Source: Arcuatula senhousia (taxonomy: Eukaryota; Mollusca; Bivalvia; Mytilida; Mytilidae). From it: DNA of 64,000 nucleotides. Under the pieces are notes generated by a model, which made no database searches, was not told the DNA's origin, and saw nothing but the letters and a program-made list of their open reading frames with translations. The position numbers and the translations under genes were made by a program. This document shows positions 45,781 to 55,043 of this stretch, one piece after another (positions within the stretch are counted from its first letter, which is position 1; each line of letters begins with the position of its first letter). The stretch spans positions 1-64,000 of the forward strand of contig CAXARO010000238.1 in NCBI GenBank assembly GCA_963971305.1. Direction: 5' to 3'.

Positions 45781-46081
45781 ATTCAATCCAGCTATAAGGT
45801 AGCATAAAAAAACTATGGGAATATAAATTATTTGTCGTTTTTTATATATGTTTTCAATACTATTAAAGTAGATTTTATTGTTCCAGAAATAAGCAGAAAA
45901 ATATCAATACATTGACCCCTACTTGATAATAAAAAAACAACATTTATATTAGCCTTTATATTCAAAGTTATTGTCCATTTCTCGTTTATTTGTGAACAAA
46001 CGTGAAATGTCTGATTGAACGTTAAAACTATTTTAATTGTTTTGATTTATGTTTGGAGTTATGACACTGTTTTTATTTGGC
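45781..46081. other. No recognisable feature
   Basis: AT-rich spacer upstream of the lectin gene. Confidence 0.35.
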
Positions 46082-46477
46082 TTAAGGATGTTCGCTACTA
46101 TTATTGAAAATAAATTGGTTTCAAATTTTATGCCTTGAATTAAAAGATATTAGTAAAAGGAATAAAATAAGCAAACAATTTTGATAGGTTCGTGACCTTG
46201 TTTTTAAAATAATTGACGTTAAAGTTTTGGCGGGAAAAGGTTTTCTGACTTTTTCATAGGTTTAGCATTATCATTATTTCGCTGTTAAAACCCATGACAG
46301 AATAAATAGGATTCGGTTAAACTTTGTCTATAACCTCTTTATGACATATTAAATACATTAATAACAAGAAAATAGGGGATTCGTGGGCAAAAATTTTAAC
46401 CCTATTTTGATGGTAAAATCCAGAGGATTCCGAACATATGACAGAAATACCAAAACAAGACTAGCGAGCATCCTTAA
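46082..46477. mobile_element. TTAA-flanked MITE, GGATGTTCGCTA terminal repeats
   Basis: Left end TTAAGGATGTTCGCTACTA. The right end, read in reverse, is TTAAGGATGCTCGCTAGTC, with 15 of the first 16 bases equal. 396 bp. The interior includes 'ccagaggattccgaacatat', which recurs as fragments at 36708-36760 and 44900-44975. TTAA target use resembles piggyBac. No transposase frame. Confidence 0.78.
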
Positions 46478-46659
46478 TGCACATCTGTATTCACTAAGTA
46501 TATAAATAAAGGAAACAACAAAATTATCGAACGCGATGACCAATAAAAGACAAAACAAGGTAAAGACATACCGACATGGTACAGGCATTTCAAAAGAAAT
46601 GGTGGACTGCACCAGGTTTTATATGACTCCAAACCTTTCTCCTCCATTGGGATCTAAAA

Positions 46660-47110
46660 AAAGGGTCCGATAACACAAAACACAACACGTTTGTAAAACA
46701 TAATAGGAATAAAGAGGTGATCATCTCAGTACAACAAACTAATTGAAACAAGAACGAATCATTTTAACGGACATAATTTTGAATTTTGCAATTTTGCTAC
46801 CAGTGGATGATATAGAAAAAAATTCAGAGACCGGATGCGGCTTATTTTCTTATAACCGTGGTCTAAAAGCCGATCACGGCGACAATGGGGGCGGGTCACC
46901 ATAAAATATGGAAAATAAGTAGAAGCACTCTCATATTGAATACGTTTTGAAATACACACCCCATATGCCGGCGAAGTGGTATGTTACTTTTCAGATAAGG
47001 AAAATAAATAAATTAAATTTGAAATTAAAAAAGTCTCTTATGTCGTATATTGTTGTACTGAGATGACCACCCGAGTCAAATTCGATATGCAAATCCAAGA
47101 AGTAGATTCG
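46660..47110 (-). pseudogene. Decayed relative of the Penelope-like RT (C-terminal part)
   Basis: Minus-strand frame 46759-46959 shows RDRLLDHGYKKISRIRSL, corresponding to RDRLLKQGYKKIRLIRSL of the RT at 27178-28263. 'ggtgatcatctcagtaca' (46715-) matches the sequence after that RT's stop, inverted. Upstream parts ('cccatatgccggcgaagtgg', 46960-) are shifted in frame. Confidence 0.75.
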
Positions 47111-47680
47111 GTGATTACCTTTGTTACCCAACCTACTCCCATATTTCATTTCGCATCATCCTTTTATGCTCACTTAATCATCCTTTACATGTTCATCGCC
47201 TTCAAATAAACCGTGATGGAATTAGAGGATCAATTCACTACAGACTTTATAATGGGAACCCAGAAACAGTGACTTTTTGGGGCTATCTAGTTAACTTACA
47301 TGCGTATAAACAACAGTGAAAACACAATGTACTGTATTTTAAAAAGTATTTATTGACATATATGTACAAGTATTTACAATGTATTTCATTGATTTCAATT
47401 GATAATGAATATTTTATTTTTTTAAACTTTTTAATGAATAATACAAATAAAAACAATATCAGTATACATACACTTGCTACTACAATATGCATGGATTTAT
47501 ATACTACATGTGTCTAGTCTAATATCTTTAGAATAGATCCCATATATGAAACCTCAATTAAGAGGTCACCTGTCTATAAAGGTCACTTTTAGTTTTCCCC
47601 TTAGGTGACTGCTTAAGACAGGTTTGACTGTAAATAGCGTTGCAAGTGCGTAAAACACCAACTCACTCACTGCCGTTCTA
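47100..47680. repeat. Scattered S1-family fragments
   Basis: 'ttcatttcgcatcatccttt' ... 'acatgttcatcgccttcaaa' (47150-47215) and 'agtgcgtaaaacaccaactc' (47645-47670) are pieces of the S1 tail half, separated by AT-rich DNA. Confidence 0.55.
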
Positions 47681-47899
47681 AGCAAAATCCATTAACTTTT
47701 TGTCTAATTTTGACTTTAAAGTCACCATACACCACATGACTCATTTTCTTAAATGAATGAAGTACACATTCTCTTCTTGACTTTTAAGGTTTTACTTTGA
47801 TCTGCCCGTACTAAGCTAAAATCGTTAGATTCTGTCTATTTTTGACTTTAATGCATCGCTCATTTTTGTTTAAGATAAATTTTATTTTTTCTTCTTTTT

Positions 47900-48375
47900 C
47901 AGCCCTGTCGTAAGTAATTGCAAATGCTAAGTATTATATGAATATGAAAAGCATAGAACGATAGAATCCCAAATGCCGAACTGCATACCAATTTAAGACT
48001 AAAATCGACCTACACGTATGTTTTGGATAGGCATAATCTTAGGGTTAAGGCAATTTTGAATATTTTATAGGTTTGATGCGGGCTTACATTTTTGTACCTC
48101 GGGGAATTAGAACTCTTCCAGTTACAAGAAGCAAAGAGTTACCAATGAGGCATTTGAATGTCTAAAGTCCGAAAGGGCAAATAGAAAGCCAGTAACAGCA
48201 GAAACACTAAAAAATACAAAACATTAAAAAAGAACTGATTATCAATCAACAACGCTAACTAAAGTCGTAACAAGAGTAAACTCAGGTGTTCCTGAAGAAG
48301 AGGAATCAACAGAACACCCGTCGCACTGTTAATGATCAATTCAACGTGTTCAAAGAGACACTAGGATACCATACA
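47900..48375. repeat. Diverged repeat E followed by M1
   Basis: 'aagtattatatgaatatgaa' ... 'cctcggggaattagaactct' (47920-48120) is repeat E. 'tgaggcatttgaatgtctaa' ... 'gttcctgaagaagaggaatc' (48140-48375) is M1. Confidence 0.6.
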
Positions 48376-49900
48376 CGACAGACAGACAGATTATTTTATT
48401 GTCAATTTGAAGCCTATTACTGAGCAGTATAAACATAAAACAATATATTGCATCAAATAAAGTAATAAATGCATAAACAATATTAATATGGCAAACAGAT
48501 CAAAGCCTACTTCATATGGCATGTATGCCGTGTCTGCCAGCAGATTTGTCGCTTGATAATAAACTATTACATTTGACATGCATATATATGAATGAACTTT
48601 TACAGTGACACAGTCATATTTTATAAACTTTTGAAAATGATTCACAATTAGCTATGACATATCTAGTAAAATATTGGATTGCTTTACAAGATTACTACTA
48701 ATTTTCTTCATAATACAGTTATCTTCATTTGACATATGTCAAACAAATTTATCATTTTGATTTAATTGCTTAATCTTTTTATATTTATTATCTATTTCAT
48801 TTACTAATTTTGTCCTTATATTTTCTAAGTTTGGATATTGAAGCAAGAAATTGAGTTCGTCCTCAATATCATTTTTTGCAAAGCTTACATTTTCGTTCAC
48901 TTACAAGTAGCCCGTGATATCTACCCAATTCAATTTAATGTTAATGAGTTAGGTAAGTATTGCTGAATATATCTGGTAAGTCATTTAAAGAGTTTGAACA
49001 AGTTAGGACTTAAATTGTCCCCTTGTCGAACTCCAATGATAGACTCACAGGAGTTTGTTAATTCATCATGATCTAGTTTAACATTTAGCTGAGTTTTACT
49101 GTAAATATCTTTAATAACGTTATAGAAAATATCACTAATACCATTTTTTCTTAGTTTATATAATAAGCAATCGACATTCACAGAATCAAAAGCTTTTTAA
49201 AAGTCTATAAAACATGTATAAAGTTTTTTTTTATTTGATGTTGAATTATATTTATCAATAGGTTTTAGCACAAACATACGATCTGTTGTGTACGTGACTA
49301 CTAGAGCAGAACCGAAATTGCTCTTTACATATCTGATTTCTGCTGTTTAAAACATTTTCTAATCTGGTATTTAAAATTTTGGAGAATACTTTTGCTAGAC
49401 AACTAGATATTGTTATTCCTCTATAATTGTTAGGATCATCTTTATCAACATTTTTAAATATAGGGACTATAATTCCTGTACCCCATAATATAGGGATTTT
49501 AACAAGAAATAGAATATTATTAAATAGTTTATTAAGACTTTCCATTATAAGGCTTTGTCTTGATTTTAAAATTTCATTAAATATGAAATCGAAGACACTC
49601 GATTTGTTATTTTCTAAGGATCTAATGGCATCACTGATTTCTTTATTTGAAATTTTTATATCTAGTTCTGTAAATATAGTTTCCTTTTCAAGCTCTTTTA
49701 AAGAATCCATTATTTCTTTAAAATTGTTATTGTTTTCATATAAGATTTATAACTTAAATTTTTAAAATAATCAAACCATTCCTTCCCATTTATATACCAG
49801 TAGTTTGGGCTTGCTTTTAACCAGATATTCCATTTAACACTTACAATTAAGCATTGGGATTTTTTATGGAGATTATCTTATCTATCAATAATTTCCTCGC
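48376..49900 (-). pseudogene. Non-LTR retrotransposon (LINE) remnant, reverse transcriptase
   Basis: Read on minus: 49255-49710 shows the RT N-terminal part (NNKSSVFDFIFNEILK, then IIVPIFKNVDKDDPNNYRGI, SSCLAKVFSKILNTRL). 48981-49181 in another frame shows the next block (VDCLLYKLRKNGI, GVRQGDNLSPNLF). Further decayed C-terminal residues follow (NFLLQYPNLENIRTKLV near 48790-48860). The catalytic YxDD block between them is missing or scrambled. The 3' end is near 48376, next to a (GACA)n tract. Clade not assigned. An old dead copy. Confidence 0.82.
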
Positions 49901-50097
49901 GATGACTTTTTCCTTACGTTTCCTTGTCTTCCTATATAATTTGAAGTGACTATAATAATGCACATCTATGGCGCATATACTTTCATACTAAATGTGCATA
50001 TATGAGATTAATTTTTTTCAATAAAAGATACATATATTGTCAAATAAAAACTATATGTACATGTACTTCACATTACATGTAACTCAAAATTATATAA
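49901..50097. other. AT-rich spacer
   Basis: Nothing recognised. It ends in the target-site copy TTCACA (50098-50103). Confidence 0.4.
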
Positions 50098-50149
50098 TTC
50101 ACAAGTAGTATAGATGTCCAAAGCTCTTAGCATTTCTCGGGCCGATTAG

Positions 50150-50290
50150 GGCCGATTAGCCCTTTTGCGCAGGCGTATGACGTCACATCCGGTTCTGGTC
50201 GGCCATCTTGGATCCCAGCGGCCATCTTGGATCACGTGACTCCCGGTTCCGCCATCTTGGATGACGTATTTCCGGTTTAAGAAGGGGAGA
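50150..50290. promoter_or_regulatory. Promoter-like motif cluster in the left terminus (mirrored at 54420-54560)
   Basis: Within 140 bp: TGACGTCA (CRE palindrome, 50179-50186), TGCGCAGGCGT (NRF1-like), three GCCATCTTGG (YY1-type) at about 50201, 50220 and 50250, TCACGTGA (E-box) near 50232 and CCGG-A/T ETS-type sites. Motif names are from general knowledge of metazoan promoters. Function is inferred. The cluster lies beyond the 3' ends of the arm's ORFs, so it would fire inward or into the flank. Confidence 0.5.
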
Positions 50291-50818
50291 TAATTTTCCC
50301 GCCAAAAAGTTTAAATTCCGCCAATTTTTAAAATTTCATATCTTTCTTATTCCTTGTCCGTTTTCCTTCCGGTTTGTTGCATTGTCTTGGGTAAGACAAT
50401 GTCTTTCCGATTATGTCCATTGTGTTGGTCAGTGGTCATTAGGGGCTTGACCATCAGGTGACCATTTCTTATTTCTATTCAAAGGTGGGGTTGTTGTATA
50501 TCATTAGACAGCTTTTAAGGTCTAGAGGTTGATTCTGAGCTTTTTGTGTTGGTAAGGGTCAGGGGTCTCTCAGGATTTGACCCCAAAGTAACCTTTTTTC
50601 TTGTTGCTTACTATACATGTAATATGTCTTTGTTTCACCTGTGGGGACTAGTCTAAGGGAAGTAACTCGTGGCTTTTTAAGGGTGTTTTAGTAAATATGT
50701 AATCTTTTGTCTGGATTTGGGTGAATAAGGCTTATGGTAATCGTTTTCTATTGTTTCATTTGGCGTTATGGATAACAAGTCGAATATCAGTTCCGATGCT
50801 TTATTATAGTAAAAGGTT

Positions 50819-51400
50819 TCAATCTTCATCCTCATCACTCTCCTCGTTCAATTTGAACTGTTTTATCTTCGCATCTAACAGGTACTTTCTCTTCTCGGTA
50901 GCGTATTTCCAGGACTCTTCATATTCATAATCCTCGTCATCTCTCAGTCGTTTTGCGGTCTCTTTGATCTTCTTGTGAACTGGATCTCGTGCCATTTCCA
51001 TTTGCCACATAATGTTAGAGACGTAACGATTCTTTAGACCTTCTCTATAAAGCGGTAACATATCCCTTTCTGTTTTCGCTACTGCATCTTTGTCCAAGTA
51101 GCCACGGTCCGTGTATTCATTTACTTTCTTTTCGTAGTCGTCCTTGTATAAGACCAGCACGTCTCCTATAAAGTGGTCCCACGGATCCATCTTTTCTCCT
51201 GCGTAAGTTTCTTCGTCTTCAGACAAGTCGTCACTCGTTTTGGATTCCGTATCCGTGTCGTCGTCCTCCTCTTCCCTATCCCATTCATCCAATAACGGCC
51301 ACTGTGACTCTTCCATTTTCGTTGGGTGCTTCAACTCTTGATGTCTCTTTAGGTTGTAATGTTTGTTTGTTCTGAAGCCGCATTCGTCGCAGTGGTACAT
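50819..51400 (-). CDS. ORF2: C2H2 zinc finger plus acidic, charged tail (intact copy)
   Basis: 193 codons from ATG 51400. Residues 3-25 form one C2H2 finger (YHCDECGFRTNKHYNLKRHQ, then ELKH: C-x2-C-x12-H-x4-H). Residues about 40-65 are strongly acidic (EEEDDDTDTES). A helical, charged C-terminal half follows (VLVLYKDDYEKKVNEYTDRG ... ATEKRKYLLDAKIKQF) and ends in EESDEDED. The stop at 50819-50821 lies within 20 bp of an AATAAA signal (50800-50805, minus). No family recognised; a DNA-binding regulator of the element is one possibility. The upstream frame stays open for a while, and ORF1' overlaps it by 116 bp in another frame. The right-arm copy is interrupted by a stop. Confidence 0.7.
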   Translation of the reverse strand: MYHCDECGFRTNKHYNLKRHQELKHPTKMEESQWPLLDEWDREEEDDDTDTESKTSDDLSEDEETYAGEKMDPWDHFIGDVLVLYKDDYEKKVNEYTDRGYLDKDAVAKTERDMLPLYREGLKNRYVSNIMWQMEMARDPVHKKIKETAKRLRDDEDYEYEESWKYATEKRKYLLDAKIKQFKLNEESDEDED

Positions 51401-51602
51401 CCTTCTTCTTTGACGTCTGATCGTCTTTTGACAAAAAGTCTTTCATCTTTTTCATTTTATATACACTTCTTGAAAAGAGTAATATCTTTTTGACGTCCTT
51501 ATCCTCACTGATGTCTGTTGATTCTCCATGTTCTTTGAAGAAAGCTTTTCTTAATTCCGATAGACTCGGTCTACTATACTTGAGGAACCATGCTTTATAC
51601 AC
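51285..51602 (-). pseudogene. ORF1', left-arm copy truncated at the arm boundary
   Basis: Same reading frame as ORF1 of the right arm (52919-53416) but lacking its first roughly 47 codons, start codon and promoter. The arm ends at 51642 and telomere-like repeats follow. Visible: WFLKYSRPSLSELRKAFFKE, then ESTDISEDKDVKKIL. Without a start it is probably not expressed alone. Confidence 0.7.
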
Positions 51603-51642
51603 TCGCCATTGTTGATATATTTTCTGACAATCTTTGCAAGGT

Positions 51643-51960
51643 CAGAGTTAAAGATTAGATTACAAGAAAGTTAGAGTTAGGGTTAGAAAAGAGTTAGGGT
51701 TAGGGCTAGAAAAGAGATTAGAGTTAGGGTTAGTGTGAGAGATTAGAGTTAGAGTTAGAAGAGAGTTAGGGTTAAAGATTAGAGCTAGAGGTAGAAGAGA
51801 GTTAGGGTTAGGGTTAGAATGGGGTCAGGGTTAAAAATAAAACAAAGAAGGAGACATAGGGTTAGGGTTAGAAAGGGGTCAGGGTTAAAAATAAAACAAA
51901 GAAGGAGACATAGGGTTAGGGTTAGAAAGGGGTAAGGGCTAAAAATAGAAACGAAGAAAC
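51643..51960. repeat. Degenerate TTAGGG-like interstitial repeats
   Basis: 'agagttagggttagaaaaga' and variants about fifteen times, including 'ttagggttagggttag' cores. A 60-bp unit ('aataaaacaaagaaggagac', then 'atagggttagggttag') is duplicated at 51835-51915. Metazoan telomeres are (TTAGGG)n. Here the repeats are imperfect and internal to the element. Confidence 0.8.
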
Positions 51961-52239
51961 CGGTTTGAACCGGTTAGAAGACATGGGGTCATCAAGTGCA
52001 AAATGAACTGGTTGGGAGTAAAATTAAGAAGAATCGGGAACCGTTACGCATGACTGCACATGACTTTACTGTTAGAGTTCTGGAGGTGACAGGTGTCGCG
52101 TAGATCGCCAAGAAGATTTAACATAGGAGTCTATGGGAAATTAAAAGTACATTTTGACCTGAAGTCCCGAGCTAAAGGAAGAGTAACACAGAAAAGTGCT
52201 GTGTCCTAAGTTACAGGAGGGGGTTAAACAGTAACTCTT

Positions 52240-52515
52240 AATACACACAAGGAAGCGTCTGTTCTTGGTGTGGAAAAGGGGTGAAATGGCTGCTGCTGCT
52301 TAAGTAAATATAAGGGGTAAAATGGCTGCTGCTGTTTAAGTAAATATAAGGGGTAAAATGGCTGCTGCTGCTGCTGCTTAAGTAAATATAAGGGGTGAAA
52401 TGGCTGCTGCTGCTGCTGCTGCTTAAGTAAATATAAGGGGTAAAATGGCTGCTGCTGCTGCTTAAGTAAATATAAAGGGGTGAAATGGCTGCTGCTGCTG
52501 CTGCTGCTGGTGTAG
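52240..52515. repeat. ~50-bp tandem repeat with variable (GCT)n
   Basis: 'aagtaaatataaggggt(a/g)aaatgg' followed by GCT repeated two to six times, about six copies. The long minus-strand frames rich in Gln, Ser or Leu here are repeat by-products. Confidence 0.85.
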
Positions 52516-52529
52516 TTAAAGATGCGAAA

Positions 52530-52795
52530 AGCAGCAAAGGAGCAAGATGAGCAGCAAAAGAGCAAGATGAGCAGCAAAAGAGCAAGATGAGCAGCGAAAG
52601 AGCAAAATGAGCTGCAAAAGAGCCAAATGAGCAAGGAAAAGAGCAAGATGAGCAGCAAAAGAGCCAAATGAGCAAGGTAAAGAGCCAAATGAGCAGGGAA
52701 AAGAGCAAGATGAGCTGCAAAAGAGCAAGATGAGCAGCAAAAGAGCAAGATGAGCAGCGAAAGAGCAAAATGAGCTGCAAAAGAGCCAAATTAAA
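52530..52795. repeat. ~20-bp minisatellite
   Basis: 'agcaagatgagcagcaaaag' and variants ('gagccaaatgagcaaggaaa'), about 13 copies. Contributes to the artefactual frames on the minus strand. Confidence 0.85.
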
Positions 52796-52809
52796 GGTGG
52801 AATGGAGGG

Positions 52810-52918
52810 GATCACGTGACCTGGTCACGAACGATCATTGGTTAATGATGTTTTAAAATAAAAAGAAGTAAACCATTTAGTCAGTTGTTTGAAAAAAATC
52901 AAACTGTGCACACGTAAA
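52810..52918 (+). promoter_or_regulatory. Core promoter of ORF1
   Basis: CACGTG (52813-52818), inverted CCAAT box ATTGG (52837-52841), TATA-like TTTAAAATAAA (52852-52862) and an initiator TCAGTT (52881-52886) whose A lies 31 bp after the TATA start. A short leader then runs to ATG 52919. The spacing is right for RNA polymerase II. It lies in the spacer, so only the right-arm gene copy has it. Confidence 0.6.
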
Positions 52919-53416
52919 ATGGATGTTGTACATGACAAGAAAGAACAGTTATGTAGTACATGTAAGATGGATATAGAACCAGACCCCGCCAAACGAAAAT
53001 GTCGTAAATGTAAAAAACCAAAACCTATCAGCAAGTTTTACAAATCAAAAGTTGATGTACCTTGCAAAGATTGTCAGAAAATATATCAACAATGGCGAGT
53101 GTATAAAGCATGGTTCCTCAAGTATAGTAGACCGAGTCTATCGGAATTAAGAAAAGCTTTCTTCAAAGAACATGGAGAATCAACAGACATCAGTGAGGAT
53201 AAGGACGTCAAAAAGATATTACTCTTTTCAAGAAGTGTATATAAAATGAAAAAGATGAAAGACTTTTTGTCAAAAGACGATCAGACGTCAAAGAAGAAGG
53301 ATGTACCACTGCGACGAATGCGGCTTCAGAACAAACAAACATTACAACCTAAAGAGACATCAAGAGTTGAAGCACCCAACGAAAATGGAAGAGTCACAGT
53401 GGCCGTTATTGGATGA
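52919..53416 (+). CDS. ORF1: Cys-rich zinc-knuckle protein
   Basis: Start at ATG 52919 (an upstream in-frame TTG at 52889 is unlikely). Residues 13-50 contain three C-x2-C pairs (LCSTCKMDI, KCRKCKKPKPISKFYKSK, PCKDC). This arrangement resembles the zinc-binding N-terminus of some HNH-type or phage-like nucleases, but no HNH residues follow. A basic/charged region comes next (WFLKYSRPSLSELRKAFFKE ... KMKKMKDFLSKDD). The last roughly 38 codons overlap ORF2 in another frame and look like an off-frame reading of the zinc-finger region. The meaningful product may therefore pass into ORF2 by frameshift, splicing or an ancestral indel at the purine tract AAAGAAGAAGG (53290-53300). Family unknown. 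Confidence 0.65.
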   Translation: MDVVHDKKEQLCSTCKMDIEPDPAKRKCRKCKKPKPISKFYKSKVDVPCKDCQKIYQQWRVYKAWFLKYSRPSLSELRKAFFKEHGESTDISEDKDVKKILLFSRSVYKMKKMKDFLSKDDQTSKKKDVPLRRMRLQNKQTLQPKETSRVEAPNENGRVTVAVIG

Positions 53417-54607
53417 ATGGGATAGGTAAGAGGAGGACGACGACACGGATACGGAATCCAAAACGAGTGACGACTTGTCTGAAGACGAAGAAACTTACGC
53501 AGGAGAAAAGATGGATCCGTGGGACCACTTTATAGGAGACGTGCTGGTCTTATACAAGGACGACTACGAAAAGAAAGTGAATGAATACACGGACCGTGGC
53601 TACTTGGACAAAGATGCAGTAGCGAAAACAGAAAGGGATATGTTACCGCTTTATAGAGAAGGTCTAAAGAATCGTTACGTCTCTAACATTATGTGGCAAA
53701 TGGAAATGGCACGAGATCCAGTTCACAAGAAGATCAAAGAGACCGCAAAACGACTGAGAGATGACAAGGATTATGAATATGAAGAGTCCTGGAAATACGC
53801 TACCGAGAAGAGAAAGTACCTGTTAGATGCGAAGATAAAACAGTTCAAATTGAACGAGGAGAGTGATGAGGATGAAGATTGAAACCTTTTACTATAATAA
53901 AGCATCGGAACTGATATTCGACTTGTTATCCATAACGCCAAATGAAACAATAGAAAACGATAACCATAAGCCTTATTCACCCAAATCCAGACAAAACATT
54001 ACCTATTTACTAAAACACCCTTAAAAAGCCACGAGTTACTTCCCTTAGACTAGTCCCCACAGGTGAAACAAAGACATATTACATGTATAGTAAGCAACAA
54101 GAAAAAAGGTTACTTTGGGGTCAAATCCTGAGAGACCCCTGACCCTTACCAACACAAAAAGCTCAGAATCAACCTCTAGACCTTAAAGGCTGTCTAATGA
54201 TATACAACAACCCCACCTTTGAATAGAAATAAGAAATGGTCACCTGATGGTCAAGCCCCTAATGACCACTGACCAACACAATGGACATCATCGGAAAGAC
54301 ATTGTCTTACCCAAGACAATGCAACAAACCGGAAGGAAAACGGACAAGGAATAAGAAAGATATGAAATTTTAAAAATTGGCGGAATTTAAACTTTTTGGC
54401 GGGAAAATTATCTCCCCTTCTTAAACCGGAAATGACCGGAAATACGTCATCCAAGATGGCGGAACCGGAAGTCACGTGATCCAAGATGGCCGCCGGGATC
54501 CAAGATGGCCGACCGGAACCGGATGTGACGTCATACGCCTGCGCAAAAGGGCTAATTGGCCCTAATCGGCCCGAGAAATGCTAAGAGCTTTGGACATCTC
54601 TACTACT
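53059..54607 (+). repeat. Right inverted arm (1,549 bp)
   Basis: Mirror of 50104-51642. Ends 'gctaagagctttggacatct' then CTACTACT. The motif cluster at 54420-54560 (CCGGAAG, TCACGTGA, AAGATGGC, TGACGTCA, TGCGCA) corresponds to that at 50150-50290. Confidence 0.9.
53301..53882 (+). pseudogene. ORF2, right-arm copy with one in-frame stop
   Basis: Starts at ATG 53301, overlapping ORF1 by 116 bp. It encodes the same C2H2 finger, but the Glu codon after WDR is TAA at 53427-53429 (left arm GAA). The rest (53475-53882) is open and nearly identical to the left copy (RLRDDKDYEY versus RLRDDEDYEY). AATAAA at 53896-53901 follows the stop at once. Confidence 0.75.
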
Positions 54608-54747
54608 TTTACATATAATATATAAGTAGGAAAATGGGTAATAACATCAGTTAACCGACAACCTAACAATGGAAGTTTGCTTAATTATATAAGGTATTTA
54701 TATGTATTACATGTAGTGTCATTCACTGATATCTTCAGGTTTTTAGT

Positions 54748-55025
54748 TTAAGGAAAAGGTGGACGATTTCTCTTTTGTCCACTCATATTACCATAACCAT
54801 TCATCATGTTCATACCACCCCTACCTCGAGCGCTTCCTCGCCCTCTCATTCCATGACCATTGAATCTTTGTTGAAACATAGGATTGTAGTTGTACCTGTA
54901 CTGATCATTGTGCATGTTTTGGAAGCTACTAAATTGCTCGTTGGGAAACTTTGACATATCATATGGGTAGGGAACCAACTTTGATGGGAATTTTCGGGAA
55001 TCATCAATATTAAAAATAGGGCATG
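54748..55025 (-). CDS. Gly/Arg-rich coding fragment, probable C-terminal exon
   Basis: On the minus strand an open frame runs from about 55025 (CPIFNIDDSRKFPSKL) into YPYDMSKFPNEQFSSFQ, then GHGMRGRGSARGRGGMNMMN and ends GQKRNRPPFP at 54748. RG/RGG repeats flanked by Tyr/Asn/Met-rich sequence are typical of RNA-binding protein tails. No start codon of its own is convincing, and the upstream side is occupied by the tandem-repeat element at 55044-56145. It may be the last exon of a gene extending to the right, or a decayed copy. Product not identified. Confidence 0.45.
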
Positions 55026-55043
55026 TAATGGGACATTAAATGA

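Larger units (their letters stand above)
50104..51642 (-). repeat. Left inverted arm (1,539 bp)
   Basis: From the terminus AGTAGTATAGATGTCC to the last base shared with the right arm ('ctttgcaaggt', 51632-51642). Carries the intact second ORF and the 5'-truncated first ORF. Confidence 0.9.
50104..54607. mobile_element. 4.5-kb long-inverted-repeat element, miniature Polinton/Maverick-like ends
   Basis: Arms 50104-51642 and 53059-54607 (1,539 and 1,549 bp) are nearly identical inverted copies, differing by scattered bases and a 10-bp ETS-like duplication near 54430. Termini read AGTAGTA(t/g)AGATGTCC, a 3-bp tandem start. The flanks TTCACA (50098-50103) and TTTACA (54608-54613) match at 5 of 6 bases. 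Polintons have 6-bp target duplications, long inverted repeats and short tandem repeats at the very end. No DNA polymerase B, retroviral-type integrase, ATPase or capsid gene is visible, so if related it is a non-autonomous derivative. A foldback-type transposon is the alternative. Confidence 0.75.

Noticed and set aside
51643..51960. True chromosome end (telomere)
   Set aside because: The TTAGGG-like units are degenerate, short and flanked on both sides by element sequence.
52224..52828. Long minus-strand frames rich in Leu/Ser/Gln
   Set aside because: They cover GCT-rich and 20-bp tandem repeats with no stop by periodicity. Three overlapping frames are all open, as expected for repeats and not for a gene.
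54251..54484. 77-codon minus-strand frame in the right arm terminus
   Set aside because: Runs through the motif-rich, non-coding tip. The left arm equivalent is not conserved as a frame because of the 10-bp difference.
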